Of a stretch of DNA of 64,000 bases, positions 33,362 through 42,357 are shown piece after piece; within the stretch, counting starts at the first letter, position 1, and the number at the start of each line of letters is the position of its first letter. The stretch is from Isosphaeraceae bacterium (GTDB lineage: Bacteria; Planctomycetota; Planctomycetia; Isosphaerales; Isosphaeraceae). The position numbers and the translations under genes are program-made. The DNA lies in contig JAJPJC010000339.1 in NCBI GenBank assembly GCA_021324445.1, forward strand, positions 1 to 64,000, written 5' to 3'. The notes beneath the pieces were generated by a model. It did not search any database, was not told where the DNA came from, and worked only from the letters and a program-made list of their open reading frames with translations.

Positions 33362-33900
33362 TCGACGACCGTGGCGAGGCTGACCATGCCGGTCAACCCG
33401 CCCCACTACTTCGAGGGGACTCATATAAGCCGCTTCGTCGAGGTGCTGAACGAGCACCGCGGCGAGATGACCCTGTTCACTCTCCCCACCCTGCTCCGCG
33501 AGCTGAGGTCGTGCCTCCAGGCCGAGAACTCCCGCGTGGAGGTACGGTTCCCGTGCTTCCTGGAGCGCGTCGCCCCGGTCAGCGGTGCCCAGGCCCTGAT
33601 GGGCTGCGTGTGCTCGTTCCTCGGCGAAGCGACCGAGACCAGGGATGACTTCGCGCTGGGCGTGCGCGTCCCCGTGACGAGCCTCTGCCCCTGCAAAGGC
33701 GATCAGCGACTACGGGGCGCACAATCAGCGAGGTTCGTGACGATGCAGGCCTACGAGAACCCGGCTTTCGTCAAGGACATGGTGCGGAACGCAGCCATCA
33801 TCCCGCGCGAGGATCCGCGCGTCGCCTGGTTCCGGGTCCACGCAGAAAACCAGGAGAGCATCCACAACCACGACGCGTTCGCCCAGGTCGAATGGCTCCA
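33362..33900 (+). pseudogene. GTP cyclohydrolase FolE2 remnant
   Basis: FolE2 (GCH type IB) makes dihydroneopterin triphosphate for folate and 7-deazapurines. The frame shows FEGTHISRFVEVLNEHRGEM, RVAPVSGAQALMG and VPVTSLCPC, all family blocks. After CPC a one-base insertion shifts the expected KAISDYGAHNQRG into the neighbouring frame. A deletion of some 40-50 codons then joins to the C-terminal block AYENPAFVKDMVRNA...NQESIHNHDAFAQ. The conserved N-terminus is absent as well. The enzyme cannot be functional. Confidence 0.8.
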
Positions 33901-34070
33901 CTCCCGCGCGGAAGTCGCGCCTGGGAACCACCGAACCGGGCTTTCCCCGAGGTCGCCAATGCGTATCATGATGATGGGGACTTGATTCGGGCGACGGTCG
34001 TGCACGGGGCCATTCCGGTGGAGGCCGCGCCAGGAGCACCACGACCACGACCTCGCGACACGGCATCACC

Positions 34071-34364
34071 TTGCCAAGGGACGAGATCGCCGAGTTCTGT
34101 CATCGGTGGACGATCCGCGAGCTGGCCGTCTTCGGCTGGTCTCTTCGCGACGACTTTCGACCCGACAGCGCTCGTGACTTCCTCCACAGGTTTGCCGACG
34201 ACGTGCCCTGGACTCACTTCGACATGGTCACGATGGAGCAGGAGCTCGCGGCGATCGTCGGGCATCCCGTGGATCTCGTCGATCGAACGACGATCCAGAG
34301 GAGCGAGAACTGGATTCGCCGGCGGGCGATCCTCGGCACGGCGGAGACGATTTATGTCGCCTGA
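34071..34364 (+). pseudogene. Degenerate MNT-type nucleotidyltransferase (antitoxin)
   Basis: A 97-residue frame from a TTG start matches the small nucleotidyltransferase partner of MNT/HEPN toxin-antitoxin pairs, including the typical tail VGHPVDLVDR...ENWIRRRAILGTAE. The catalytic core is damaged: the expected Gly-Ser and Ser-Asp-x-Asp in GS-x9-SDxD read GW and SARD here, so the nucleotide-binding serine and one catalytic Asp are lost. The partner gene starts 11 bp before its stop but is broken. Confidence 0.6.
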
Positions 34365-34419
34365 TGAATCGGCGGTGATCGACATCGTGAGGGCTGGCAA
34401 TGCGGGAGGTTGGTGGAGG
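34354..34419 (+). pseudogene. HEPN toxin gene remnant, first codons only
   Basis: An ATG inside the end of the MNT gene begins MSPDESAVIDIVRAG, the usual N-terminus of the HEPN partner. After about 15 codons homology stops and the GTPase locus begins. The RNase motif Rx4-6H is gone, so there is no toxin. Confidence 0.45.
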
Positions 34420-34429
34420 GACCGCGACG

Positions 34430-35728
34430 ATGAGCCGAGTGGAGAGTGAGCAGCGCGTCTCCGAAGCACAGCCGATCCGGCTGCTGGCACGGGTGACCTG
34501 CCCGCATTGCTGGGAGTCGTTCCCGCCCGAGCAGGTCTTGTGGATCTCGGAGCACATCGAGATGCTGGGCGACCCGATGCTCGGCCCGGAGCGGCAGCAG
34601 CGGTTCCTCCCCAGCCGGTTCACGGTCGACGGCAACGCCGTCGACGCCAAGGGGATGATCTGCCGCAGCCTGGCGTGCCCGTACTGCCATCTGCCCGTGC
34701 CCCGAGCCATGCTCGAGATGGAGCCCCTGTTCCTCTCGATCCTGGGCAGCCCCGCCTGCGGCAAGTCGTACTTCCTGACCACCATGACCTGGCAGTTGCG
34801 CCAGGTCCTGCCGATGCACTTCCATGTCACCTTCACTGACGCCGACCCGACGTCGAACCGGGCGCTGAACGAGTGTGAGGAATCACTGTTCCTCCGCCCG
34901 GACGACGCCAGCCTGATCCCACTGGGCAATTTGATCCGCAAGACCGAGCTGCAAGGCGAGTTGTACGACACGGTGGCCTACGGGCAGCAGACGGTGAGCT
35001 ATCCGCGGCCGTTCTTGTTCACGATGCAGCCGCGCGAGGGTCACTCCCGGGCCGATTCGGCGAAGCTGGCGCGGATGCTCTGCCTCTACGACAATGCCGG
35101 GGAGCATTTCCAACCGGGCCAGGACACGGCGTCCAGCCCGGTGACGCGGCATCTGGGGCGATCGCGGGCGATTCTCTTCATGTTCGACCCGACGCAGGAC
35201 CCGCGGTTCCGCTCCGCCTGCCGCAGCGCCGGCAGCGGCGGCACCACGACCATGGCCGGGCGCGTGAGCCGCCAGGAGACGATTCTCAACGAGGCGGCCG
35301 CGCGGATCCGCCGCCACGCGGGACTGCCCCACACCGTCCCCTACGATCGGCCCCTGGTCGTGGTCCTTTCCAAGCTCGATGAGTGGAACCACCTGCTCGA
35401 TACCGACAAGGCCGGCGAGCCCTGGCGGACCAGGGACGGCGTCACCGGCGTCGACATGGACCGCATCGACCACCTCTCGCAGCTCCTCCGAAGGATCCTG
35501 CTCCACTACTGCCCGGAGACCGTCGCCGCGGTCGAAACCTTCGCCAGCGACATCACCTACATCGCGGTCAGCTCGCTGGGTCCGCGCATCCAGCTCGATC
35601 CCAATTCGGGCCTGCCGGCCATCCGGCCGGCCGACATCGAGCCCACCTGGGTAACCGCGCCCCTGCTCTATTGCCTCTCGCGGATCTCGTCGCGGCTCAT
35701 CCCTCGGTTCGTCAAACGCAGCAAGTAA
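34430..35728 (+). CDS. Zinc-ribbon P-loop GTPase, DO-GTPase-like
   Basis: A 432-residue predicted GTPase, first gene of a four-gene locus. An N-terminal zinc ribbon is formed by CPHC (Cys24, Cys27) and CPYC (Cys83, Cys86). The P-loop is GSPACGKSY (from residue 106), the G3-like element DNAGEHF (Asp221), and the G4-like element SKLDEW (Lys315, Asp317) in VVVLSKLDEW. The strand AILFMFDPTQDPRF before G4 is typical of the TRAFAC-type family I recall in Pfam as DO-GTPase2, linked to predicted conflict systems. There is no membrane segment. The ATG at 34430 has GGAGGG nine bases upstream; ATG 34400 is an alternative. Guanine specificity is inferred from the SKLD motif. Confidence 0.8.
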   Translation: MSRVESEQRVSEAQPIRLLARVTCPHCWESFPPEQVLWISEHIEMLGDPMLGPERQQRFLPSRFTVDGNAVDAKGMICRSLACPYCHLPVPRAMLEMEPLFLSILGSPACGKSYFLTTMTWQLRQVLPMHFHVTFTDADPTSNRALNECEESLFLRPDDASLIPLGNLIRKTELQGELYDTVAYGQQTVSYPRPFLFTMQPREGHSRADSAKLARMLCLYDNAGEHFQPGQDTASSPVTRHLGRSRAILFMFDPTQDPRFRSACRSAGSGGTTTMAGRVSRQETILNEAAARIRRHAGLPHTVPYDRPLVVVLSKLDEWNHLLDTDKAGEPWRTRDGVTGVDMDRIDHLSQLLRRILLHYCPETVAAVETFASDITYIAVSSLGPRIQLDPNSGLPAIRPADIEPTWVTAPLLYCLSRISSRLIPRFVKRSK

Positions 35729-35932
35729 GGCGAATTAGGGGCGAGCGATCCCCAGAGCGAGAGTGCCACTGAGTGCGGTTCTGTTCCCTCACAGTCGCCG
35801 TCCGATTCGACCGTGACGGTCGGGAGAGGATCGAGCGCAACGCGAGAATGCGTTAGACTGGGGTGACCGGCCCTGCACTGGCGCACTCCGGGCGGGGCCG
35901 GGGCGCCCGTGCCCGAGCCCGGACAGGGATCG

Positions 35933-38323
35933 ATGAGCCAGGAACTGCACTACACGTCTGTTGCTCGGGGACTGAAGCCCGGCAGCCGGGGTTTCGGCCC
36001 GGTCGCCGTCACGGCCGGCCTGCCGGGTCCCCTCGCCGATCGACTCGAGAGCTTCAGCGCCTACCAGGCCGTTTATCCACCGGGAGATCCCTCCGAGGAA
36101 CTGAACCCGGTCGTGCTGGCGCACGTCCGGCTGATCGTCGGGGACCAGGTGCTGGATGTGCTGTCGCGGGTCGGTCCGGCGGGTCTGGACTACTCGGGTC
36201 GTCCCAACAAGTACGCCCACCATGTCGTGCTGGATGCCGACGAGCGGCCGGATGGGGGACCCGCCTGGCTGCTGAGCCAGCCCGGCTTCATGCAAAGGGC
36301 CTGGGAGGGCCGGCCTCAGGTGCTCTCGGAAGGGAGGAAACCGCCTCGGGGAGACCAGCCCGCGGGCCTTGCCCAGGCCTGGCAGGCCCTGACCGGCGAT
36401 GGCGGTTGGGCCGGTGCGCTGGCCGAGGCGTTCCTGGCCGACCCCCGCCGGCCGGTATTCCTGGTCTACCGGCCGGGGACGATGCTCTTGCCGCTCTTGG
36501 CCGAGGCGATCGCGCTGCTGCCGGTGTCGCGGCGCTGGGAGGTCGAGTTCAGCACGTATTTCCTCACGCTCCCCCAGGGGGTCACCTGCGCCTGGCGCGG
36601 CGTCCTCGACGGCTCGCCCGAGGCGCACCACGCCCGGCAGCTCCCCCATGCGATGGTCGTCGACCTCTGCCGTCCCTTGGGCCGGGCCCAAGGCGGCGCA
36701 CTGGTCCACCTGGCCCGCACCGGCGAGCTCCGGGAAACCGCCAGTGCGGATCCGCTGCCGCCACCGGCTCGCGCGGTGGGCCGGGCAACGTCCGTCACGG
36801 CCGGCCGCCGACCCTCCCCCGCGGGGTCGACCGCCCGGACCGCGCGCCCGGCCGCGACCGTCGCCCACGCCCCGAACCCGGTTCCGGCCGTTCGGATCGA
36901 GCCTCCGCGCTCCTTGCTCGCCGACGATCACCCGCCGCGGCGCCGGTCCAGGAAGACCGCCGTCGCCGTCATCACCGCGGCCTGCTTGGTGCCCTTGATC
37001 ACCTGCGGACTCCTCTGGTCGCACACCGTCCGGCAACGATTGGGATTCGAGCACGCGACCAGCCGGCCGGTCGCCCGGACAGGAGTCGACCTCGCGAAAG
37101 TCCCGGAGACAGCGCCCGTGGAGGCCAAGGAGGCGGCGAAGTCCGCTGTCGAGTCAGGACTCGCCAACAGGCCCGAGCCGCGGCCCGTCCCGGTAGTCAC
37201 GAAGACCGAGGAGGTGATCGGCAAGGCCGCCGAGCCCCAGCCTGTGGCCCAACGGTCCCGGCCCGAGCCGCCGCTGTGCCTGGCCTTCACCCTCCCCGAT
37301 GTCCCCAGGTCGCTGTTCGCCGCCAGGGACCGGCGGCACGGCGAGCTCCGCCTGCCCGCGGAGGTGAGCGACCGCTTCGAGATCCTCAATGCGCCCGAGT
37401 TCCAACTTGTCCCGGCATCCGCTCCGTCGACCTGGGAGATCGCGACCAGGACGGTAAGCGGAATGGGCGGCCGCTTCACCCTGGCGCAGCTTAGCCGCAC
37501 CGACGCCAAAACCTGGAGTTTCGCGTGGACCAAGGAGGCCAAGAACCACTCCACGACCGTCGAGGCCTTGCGGGACGCGGTCTTGAAGTTCCAGACGCGG
37601 GCCGGCCGATCGGTCCTCACCCTGCTGCGGGGCGTGATCCTCAAGGACCCGGCTCCGCTCCCGATCTGGGAAAAGGGGCCGGTCTTGTATGAACGCCTGG
37701 ACGATCGCCAGAAATCGATCCCCTGGACCCAGCATCCGGAGGTCCTCGCCGGCACTCATTGGAAGCTGAAGATCCGGCGCTGGCGGGTCGTGATCGCGCG
37801 GCCTGGTGCCGAGGGTCAAGACCCCGTCCGCCGCGTGATCGAACCGGCAGCGGCCGTCGTAGGAACGGCGGACGGGAGCGGCTGCGTACCACCGCAGCAG
37901 GACCTCATCCCTGGTGAGGTGACACTCAAAGTGGCGATCGACGCGGAGAATCCGGAGATGATCGCCGTGCGGGTCGACCTGGATCGGAAGCGGGTAACCG
38001 CCGGACGAGCGGACAGGGCCGCCCGGCTGAAGGATTTGAAGGAGAAGACTCCCCAGGACAAGGAGGACAAGGAGCGGGATCCGATTCAGTTCCGCCGGAG
38101 CCGGCTCGAGGAGCTCGCGCAGGACGGCGACCAGCATCAAGAGGAAATCAAGCGCTTGAAGCGGGAGATCGCCGACCTCGAAGCGATCCACGCGATCCAA
38201 CAATTCGAGGACCTCTTGACGAAGCCGGCCCGAACCGAGCTGAGCGCGGTCATCGCCCTGGACGTCGGCGGCTCGAACACCCTGGAGGTGGCGAGGATCG
38301 GCGAGTTCGCCGGCCCCGATTGA
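35933..38323 (+). CDS. GAP1-N-like GTPase-associated membrane protein
   Basis: A 796-residue protein. The N-terminal about 265 residues (ELHYTSVARGLKPGSRGF, SFSAYQAVYPPGDP, NKYAHHVVLDA) resemble the domain I recall as GAP1-N2, found next to double-GTPases in predicted NTP-dependent immunity or conflict systems. A Pro-rich linker leads to one transmembrane helix (about 341-362), then an outer region without recognised domains and a coiled coil near the C-terminus (about 700-765, rich in Lys/Glu/Leu). The middle and C-terminal GAP1 parts are not recognisable. It starts 204 bp after the GTPase gene on the same strand. GTG 35909 is an alternative start. Confidence 0.7.
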   Translation: MSQELHYTSVARGLKPGSRGFGPVAVTAGLPGPLADRLESFSAYQAVYPPGDPSEELNPVVLAHVRLIVGDQVLDVLSRVGPAGLDYSGRPNKYAHHVVLDADERPDGGPAWLLSQPGFMQRAWEGRPQVLSEGRKPPRGDQPAGLAQAWQALTGDGGWAGALAEAFLADPRRPVFLVYRPGTMLLPLLAEAIALLPVSRRWEVEFSTYFLTLPQGVTCAWRGVLDGSPEAHHARQLPHAMVVDLCRPLGRAQGGALVHLARTGELRETASADPLPPPARAVGRATSVTAGRRPSPAGSTARTARPAATVAHAPNPVPAVRIEPPRSLLADDHPPRRRSRKTAVAVITAACLVPLITCGLLWSHTVRQRLGFEHATSRPVARTGVDLAKVPETAPVEAKEAAKSAVESGLANRPEPRPVPVVTKTEEVIGKAAEPQPVAQRSRPEPPLCLAFTLPDVPRSLFAARDRRHGELRLPAEVSDRFEILNAPEFQLVPASAPSTWEIATRTVSGMGGRFTLAQLSRTDAKTWSFAWTKEAKNHSTTVEALRDAVLKFQTRAGRSVLTLLRGVILKDPAPLPIWEKGPVLYERLDDRQKSIPWTQHPEVLAGTHWKLKIRRWRVVIARPGAEGQDPVRRVIEPAAAVVGTADGSGCVPPQQDLIPGEVTLKVAIDAENPEMIAVRVDLDRKRVTAGRADRAARLKDLKEKTPQDKEDKERDPIQFRRSRLEELAQDGDQHQEEIKRLKREIADLEAIHAIQQFEDLLTKPARTELSAVIALDVGGSNTLEVARIGEFAGPD

Positions 38324-38378
38324 TCACGTTGCGTCCTTTGTCTGACTAGCCACCAGCCACTTGCCAATGGCCACGAGC

Positions 38379-41324
38379 ATGACGGACCCCCATCAGATCG
38401 TCGAGCAGATCCGCACCCTCCTGCACGCCGGCGATCCGGCGCGGAACGGCCGCCTGGCCGCCCTGGCCACGTCGTACGCCGGGGCCTGCCACGAGATCAC
38501 GCAGCGGCTGGGCCGGTGTCACCGGCTGTTGCAGCAGGGCTTGCGGTCCGAGGCGATCCAGCTTGCCGAGTCGGAGCCGAACCTGCTGGAGACCTTGGCG
38601 GCGCTGGATTTCCCCGAGCGCGCCGAGTGGGACGACCTGGTGCACCTGCACGACCTGGAGCCGGCGCCCCGCTTGCCGATCGAGCCGGCGCGGCTGCTGA
38701 ACGAGGCGTACGCGGAGGAGAATCCGCTGCAGGACTTGCTGCGCCGCCATCGCCGGCTGGCCTTGCAGCGGGCGCCGCTCCGGAGCCGGATCGCCGTGGT
38801 GCGCCAGCTCGCGGCCCAGGATCCGGCCAACGCGATCTGGGTGGATGAACAGCGGGCCTACGAGAGTGTCCGGCTGGTGCAGATCCAGGACGAAGCGACC
38901 GAGGCGGTCCGAATGCACGACGCGGCGGCCCTCGCGCGGCTGGTCGCGGAGGTCGAGCAGCCGGGGTGGGCCGAGCCGCCCTCACCGGCGCTGATTCAGT
39001 CGCTGCGCAAGGCCGATGCGGACCTGCGCGGCGAGCGGACACGGGCTGTGCTGGAGGAGGTCGCGTCCCGGCTGGACGAGGCGCACAACGGCCGTGATTC
39101 GATCCGCGGCCGCCTGGCACGCCAGGAATGGGCCAGGCTGGCGGCCACGGCGGCGCTGGCGCGCGACGACCCGATCGCCGGGCGAGTCCAGCCGGCCCTC
39201 GACTGGCTCGCCGACGAGGATCGCCGCGTCGACGAGGATCGCCGGCGCGAAGCGGCCGTGACGGCCCTGGTCCGCGCGCTCGATTACCCGGGCTTCCTCC
39301 CGCCCAACGAGCTGGAGCGGCTGGCCCATGAGGTGTCCCGCCATGGTCAGAGCCTGCCGGAGGGTCTCCAGCAGCGTTATATTTCCCGGCTCCACGCGGC
39401 GGAGGCGCGGCAGTCGCGACGGTTCTACCTCAACGCCGCCGCGGCCAGTGCCGCCCTGCTCCTGGCCGCCACCTTGATCTATTACGTCGTCCACAGCCAG
39501 GCCCGCGCCTCGGAAGCCGAGCAAGTCGCCACCTCGATCAGCGACATGCTCGAGCTCGGCGAGGTCGACCGGGCCGCCGAGGTGCTCCAGGATCTCCAGG
39601 CGAAGGACCCGGCGCTCTTGTCGTATGCCCGCCTGATTGAGGTCCGTCAGCGGGTCGACGTGGCGCGGAACAAGGAGGCGGAGCGGGCCCTGCAATTCGA
39701 CCAGGCCATGCGCGCCGCCGATGCGGCCCCCGCCTCGGCCTCCAAGATCCCCGCGCTGGAGGCCGCCCGATCGCTGGCCCGCCTCGACACCGAGAAGGCG
39801 GCCCTGGAGAACCTGGAGAAACGCCGCGCGGCGGCGCTCCAGGCCGAGCAGGCCCGGGAGGAAAAGGAACTGGGACCGCGCCTGGCCGAGATCGGTCGCA
39901 ACCTGGACCGGATTGAGCAGCAAGCCGGTTCGGTCGAGCCGGGCGGGGCCAAGGAGGCGGCCGTCCTCGAGACCCTGATCGAGACCGGGCGCACCCTGCG
40001 CGACCTTGGGCCCGATCTGGCCCTGGCCGGCGAGGCCATCCAGGCCCGCGCCCGCAGCCTGGACCAGCGGATCAATGCTGTGCGCGGTCGCCTGGACCAG
40101 CGCCAGCAGCAGGTCCGGCTCGAGGAGGCAATCACCGCCGCGGTGGCCAATGCCCCGGTGAGCGGGGGATTCCCCAAGGCCGGCGAATTCGCCGCCGCGC
40201 TGCAAACCTACGTCAAGACCTTCCCCGACACCCCCCGCTCGCGCGCGATCACGATCACGCTCAAGGAACAGCCACTCTGGGACGCCCTGGCCGCCTGGGA
40301 CCGCCTTGCGGCCGGCTGGAAGGACGGCGGCCTGTCGATCGCACCCCAGGAGGCCAAGATCCGCGCCGAGCTCTGCCGGCAGTTCTTGGTCCAGCACCCC
40401 GGCGCGCCGGACGCCGACCGCGCCGGCGCGTACCAGGGGGCCATGGAAGCCATCGCCCGCCGCGGGGCTGACGCCGACGGCGCCCTCACCAAGCTCCAGC
40501 GGCTGCTCACCGACATCCTGGTCGACAACCTGTGGATGGTCGTGGTCAAGCCCCCCTCCGCCGATGGTCCCCGGCGCTACTACACGCCCCAGAAGCCCGC
40601 CCGCGATGCCAAATCGATCCGGTACCTGGCCGGGTTCGACGGCAAGGAGCGGACCGCCAAGATCATCGCCGATTGGGTCCAGTGGTCAGGCGTCGCCCCC
40701 CAGTCCCAGATCGCCGCCGCATTCAAGCCGATCTTGCTCCAGGATGCCCGGCGGATCGACTGGGAGACCGCGATGCTCGACCTGGTCGAGCGGATCCGGT
40801 CCCAGTCAGGGATGGACCCCGTGCTCCGGATGGCCCTGCTCCGCAAGGTCCTGGAGCTGGCGGTCGAGGGGAGCGCGCCGCTGCGCGAGGCCCTGGGAGG
40901 CTTCAAGAACCTGGTGGACCAGGCCGAAGTGGACGTGAACGTCCCCTGGATGGATCCGGAGAGCGACGAGGCCGACCTGATGCGCCCCCGGGCCACCGCG
41001 GCCCTGCGGTCGTTGCCCGATCTGGCCCCATTGCGGAAGGACGCGCTCCAACGTCGAGCGCAGATCGAGCGCCGGATCGCGCGCCGGCCGCGGACGGTCG
41101 GGTGGCTGGCCCGCGAGGCGGACGGCTGGCGGGTCCGGACGGGATCGGTCCTACCGGCCCAGGGGACTCTCTGGGTCATCATGGCCGTCGAGGAGGGCCA
41201 CGGCACCTGGCGGAAGATCGGCGCCATCGATCAAGCCCAGCCGCGGCTCTCCGTGGTCGACGACCCCGCGCTGGCCGAAGGGCGGCCGGTCTTCGCTGCG
41301 CCGCCGGATGAGGGCCGATCGTGA
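38379..41324 (+). CDS. Large membrane coiled-coil protein of the GTPase locus
   Basis: A 981-residue protein without a recognised domain. The N-terminal about 345 residues are helical and probably cytoplasmic. One transmembrane helix (about 350-372) follows, then long charged heptad-like stretches (about 380-580, e.g. KEAERALQFDQAMRAADA) predicted to form coiled coils, and a globular C-terminal part (about 600-981) ending in a beta-rich segment (TVGWLARE to GTWRKIGAIDQ). It lies 55 bp after the GAP1-like gene and 54 bp before the GYF gene, so it belongs to the operon. ATG 38367 is an alternative start. The architecture suggests a scaffold or sensor spanning the membrane (inference). Confidence 0.65.
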   Translation: MTDPHQIVEQIRTLLHAGDPARNGRLAALATSYAGACHEITQRLGRCHRLLQQGLRSEAIQLAESEPNLLETLAALDFPERAEWDDLVHLHDLEPAPRLPIEPARLLNEAYAEENPLQDLLRRHRRLALQRAPLRSRIAVVRQLAAQDPANAIWVDEQRAYESVRLVQIQDEATEAVRMHDAAALARLVAEVEQPGWAEPPSPALIQSLRKADADLRGERTRAVLEEVASRLDEAHNGRDSIRGRLARQEWARLAATAALARDDPIAGRVQPALDWLADEDRRVDEDRRREAAVTALVRALDYPGFLPPNELERLAHEVSRHGQSLPEGLQQRYISRLHAAEARQSRRFYLNAAAASAALLLAATLIYYVVHSQARASEAEQVATSISDMLELGEVDRAAEVLQDLQAKDPALLSYARLIEVRQRVDVARNKEAERALQFDQAMRAADAAPASASKIPALEAARSLARLDTEKAALENLEKRRAAALQAEQAREEKELGPRLAEIGRNLDRIEQQAGSVEPGGAKEAAVLETLIETGRTLRDLGPDLALAGEAIQARARSLDQRINAVRGRLDQRQQQVRLEEAITAAVANAPVSGGFPKAGEFAAALQTYVKTFPDTPRSRAITITLKEQPLWDALAAWDRLAAGWKDGGLSIAPQEAKIRAELCRQFLVQHPGAPDADRAGAYQGAMEAIARRGADADGALTKLQRLLTDILVDNLWMVVVKPPSADGPRRYYTPQKPARDAKSIRYLAGFDGKERTAKIIADWVQWSGVAPQSQIAAAFKPILLQDARRIDWETAMLDLVERIRSQSGMDPVLRMALLRKVLELAVEGSAPLREALGGFKNLVDQAEVDVNVPWMDPESDEADLMRPRATAALRSLPDLAPLRKDALQRRAQIERRIARRPRTVGWLAREADGWRVRTGSVLPAQGTLWVIMAVEEGHGTWRKIGAIDQAQPRLSVVDDPALAEGRPVFAAPPDEGRS

Positions 41325-41378
41325 GCCGAACCGGCGACCGGAGCCCGAACCTCGACGCGGCGAGAGGGGCGGCCCATC

Positions 41379-42170
41379 ATGGCAGGCGCAGAGGCATCGG
41401 GCCGTTGGTACGTGCGGGCACGGGGACGCGTCCTCGGTCCGCTGAGCTGGGCCCAGCTCCGATCCCTGCGCGACCGCGGCCAGCTTGCTCGGTTCCACCA
41501 GGTCTCGCAAGACCGCCACACGTGGGTCGGCGCCGACAGCCTGGCCGGGCTTTTCTCCCAGACCGAGGCCGGGCGATTGCCGCGATCGACCGTCTCAGCC
41601 AGAACGACCGATCTCCCGGAGTTCCTCGTCGTGGACGATCCCGGGGACCACTCCGGCTCGACCAGGCCCGCGACCGGGGAAGCGCCCGAGTGGTACTACG
41701 CCCGCGACGGGACCCGTCAAGGACCTGTGCCGCTCTCCGAACTCCAGCGCCTGGCGGCCCGCGGCGTGATCGGATCGGACACCCTGGTCTGGAAGAGCGG
41801 TATGGAGGATTGGACTCCGGGCTTCCTCGTTCCCGAACTGGACTTCCTCGCACCTGAGGCCGCGGCAGTCGCCGGGCCGGGTCCTTCCACCGCGCCGAGC
41901 CGGCGCGCGCCGTCGCCGACGGACCTCTCGCCGCGCACCAGCCCGCTGGCCTTTGCCGGACTGGTGCTCGGCCTCCTCTGGCTCTGCGGCATTGGCAGCC
42001 TGGCGGCGATCGTCGTGAGCGCGCTGGCACTCCGCCAGATCGACAAGGCGCGGGGGACGCTGTCCGGCAAGGGTCTGGCCGTCGCCGGACTCGTGCTCGG
42101 CATCGCCGGCGTGATCCTCACTCTCTTCGCCGCCGTCTTCGCCAGATTCTTCTGGAGCCCTTCACTGTAG
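41379..42170 (+). CDS. Double GYF-domain membrane protein with DUF4190-like tail
   Basis: A 263-residue protein with two GYF_2 domains: WYVRARGRVLGPLSWAQLRS (about 9-60) and WYYARDGTRQGPVPLSELQR (about 106-155), each with the pattern W-Y-x-G-P-x-S-x-x-L. The C-terminal about 75 residues contain two transmembrane helices (about 187-215 and 230-256) around LRQIDKARGTLSGKGLAVAG, the DUF4190 pattern. GYF domains bind proline-rich peptides, and the GAP1-like protein of the same operon has a long Pro-rich linker, a possible partner (inference). GAGAGGGG precedes the ATG. Confidence 0.8.
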   Translation: MAGAEASGRWYVRARGRVLGPLSWAQLRSLRDRGQLARFHQVSQDRHTWVGADSLAGLFSQTEAGRLPRSTVSARTTDLPEFLVVDDPGDHSGSTRPATGEAPEWYYARDGTRQGPVPLSELQRLAARGVIGSDTLVWKSGMEDWTPGFLVPELDFLAPEAAAVAGPGPSTAPSRRAPSPTDLSPRTSPLAFAGLVLGLLWLCGIGSLAAIVVSALALRQIDKARGTLSGKGLAVAGLVLGIAGVILTLFAAVFARFFWSPSL

Positions 42171-42277
42171 GGGCTCAGCGCAGCCCGATCCATCATCGGC
42201 GTTCTTCAACAGACGCCGTAACTTCATGATGTTGGAGTCCCGCCTTCAGACCGTCCGGAGGATCGGAGGATCCCCCC

Positions 42278-42304
42278 TTGACGCTTTCTTTCGATCTCTA
42301 TAGA
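42278..42304 (+). promoter_or_regulatory. Possible promoter of the BlaI/M56 operon
   Basis: TTGACG (42278-42283) and TATAGA (42299-42304) stand 15 bp apart, 54 bp before the start of the BlaI-like gene. The boxes are good but the spacer is shorter than the usual 17. A BlaI-type operator would be expected to overlap it; no clear one was recognised. Confidence 0.35.
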
Positions 42305-42357
42305 AACCGCCGCGTCATGGGTTGGGACCAACGATCCAGGAGGGAGGGACTGCCAGG

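Noticed and set aside
33123-33383. Small plus-strand gene
   Set aside because: It runs across the queE and folE2 remnants in the wrong frame and has no protein-like composition.
42171-42357. BlaI-type operator
   Set aside because: The gap was scanned for a TACA-n-TGTA dyad typical of BlaI/MecI sites; none was clear enough to report.
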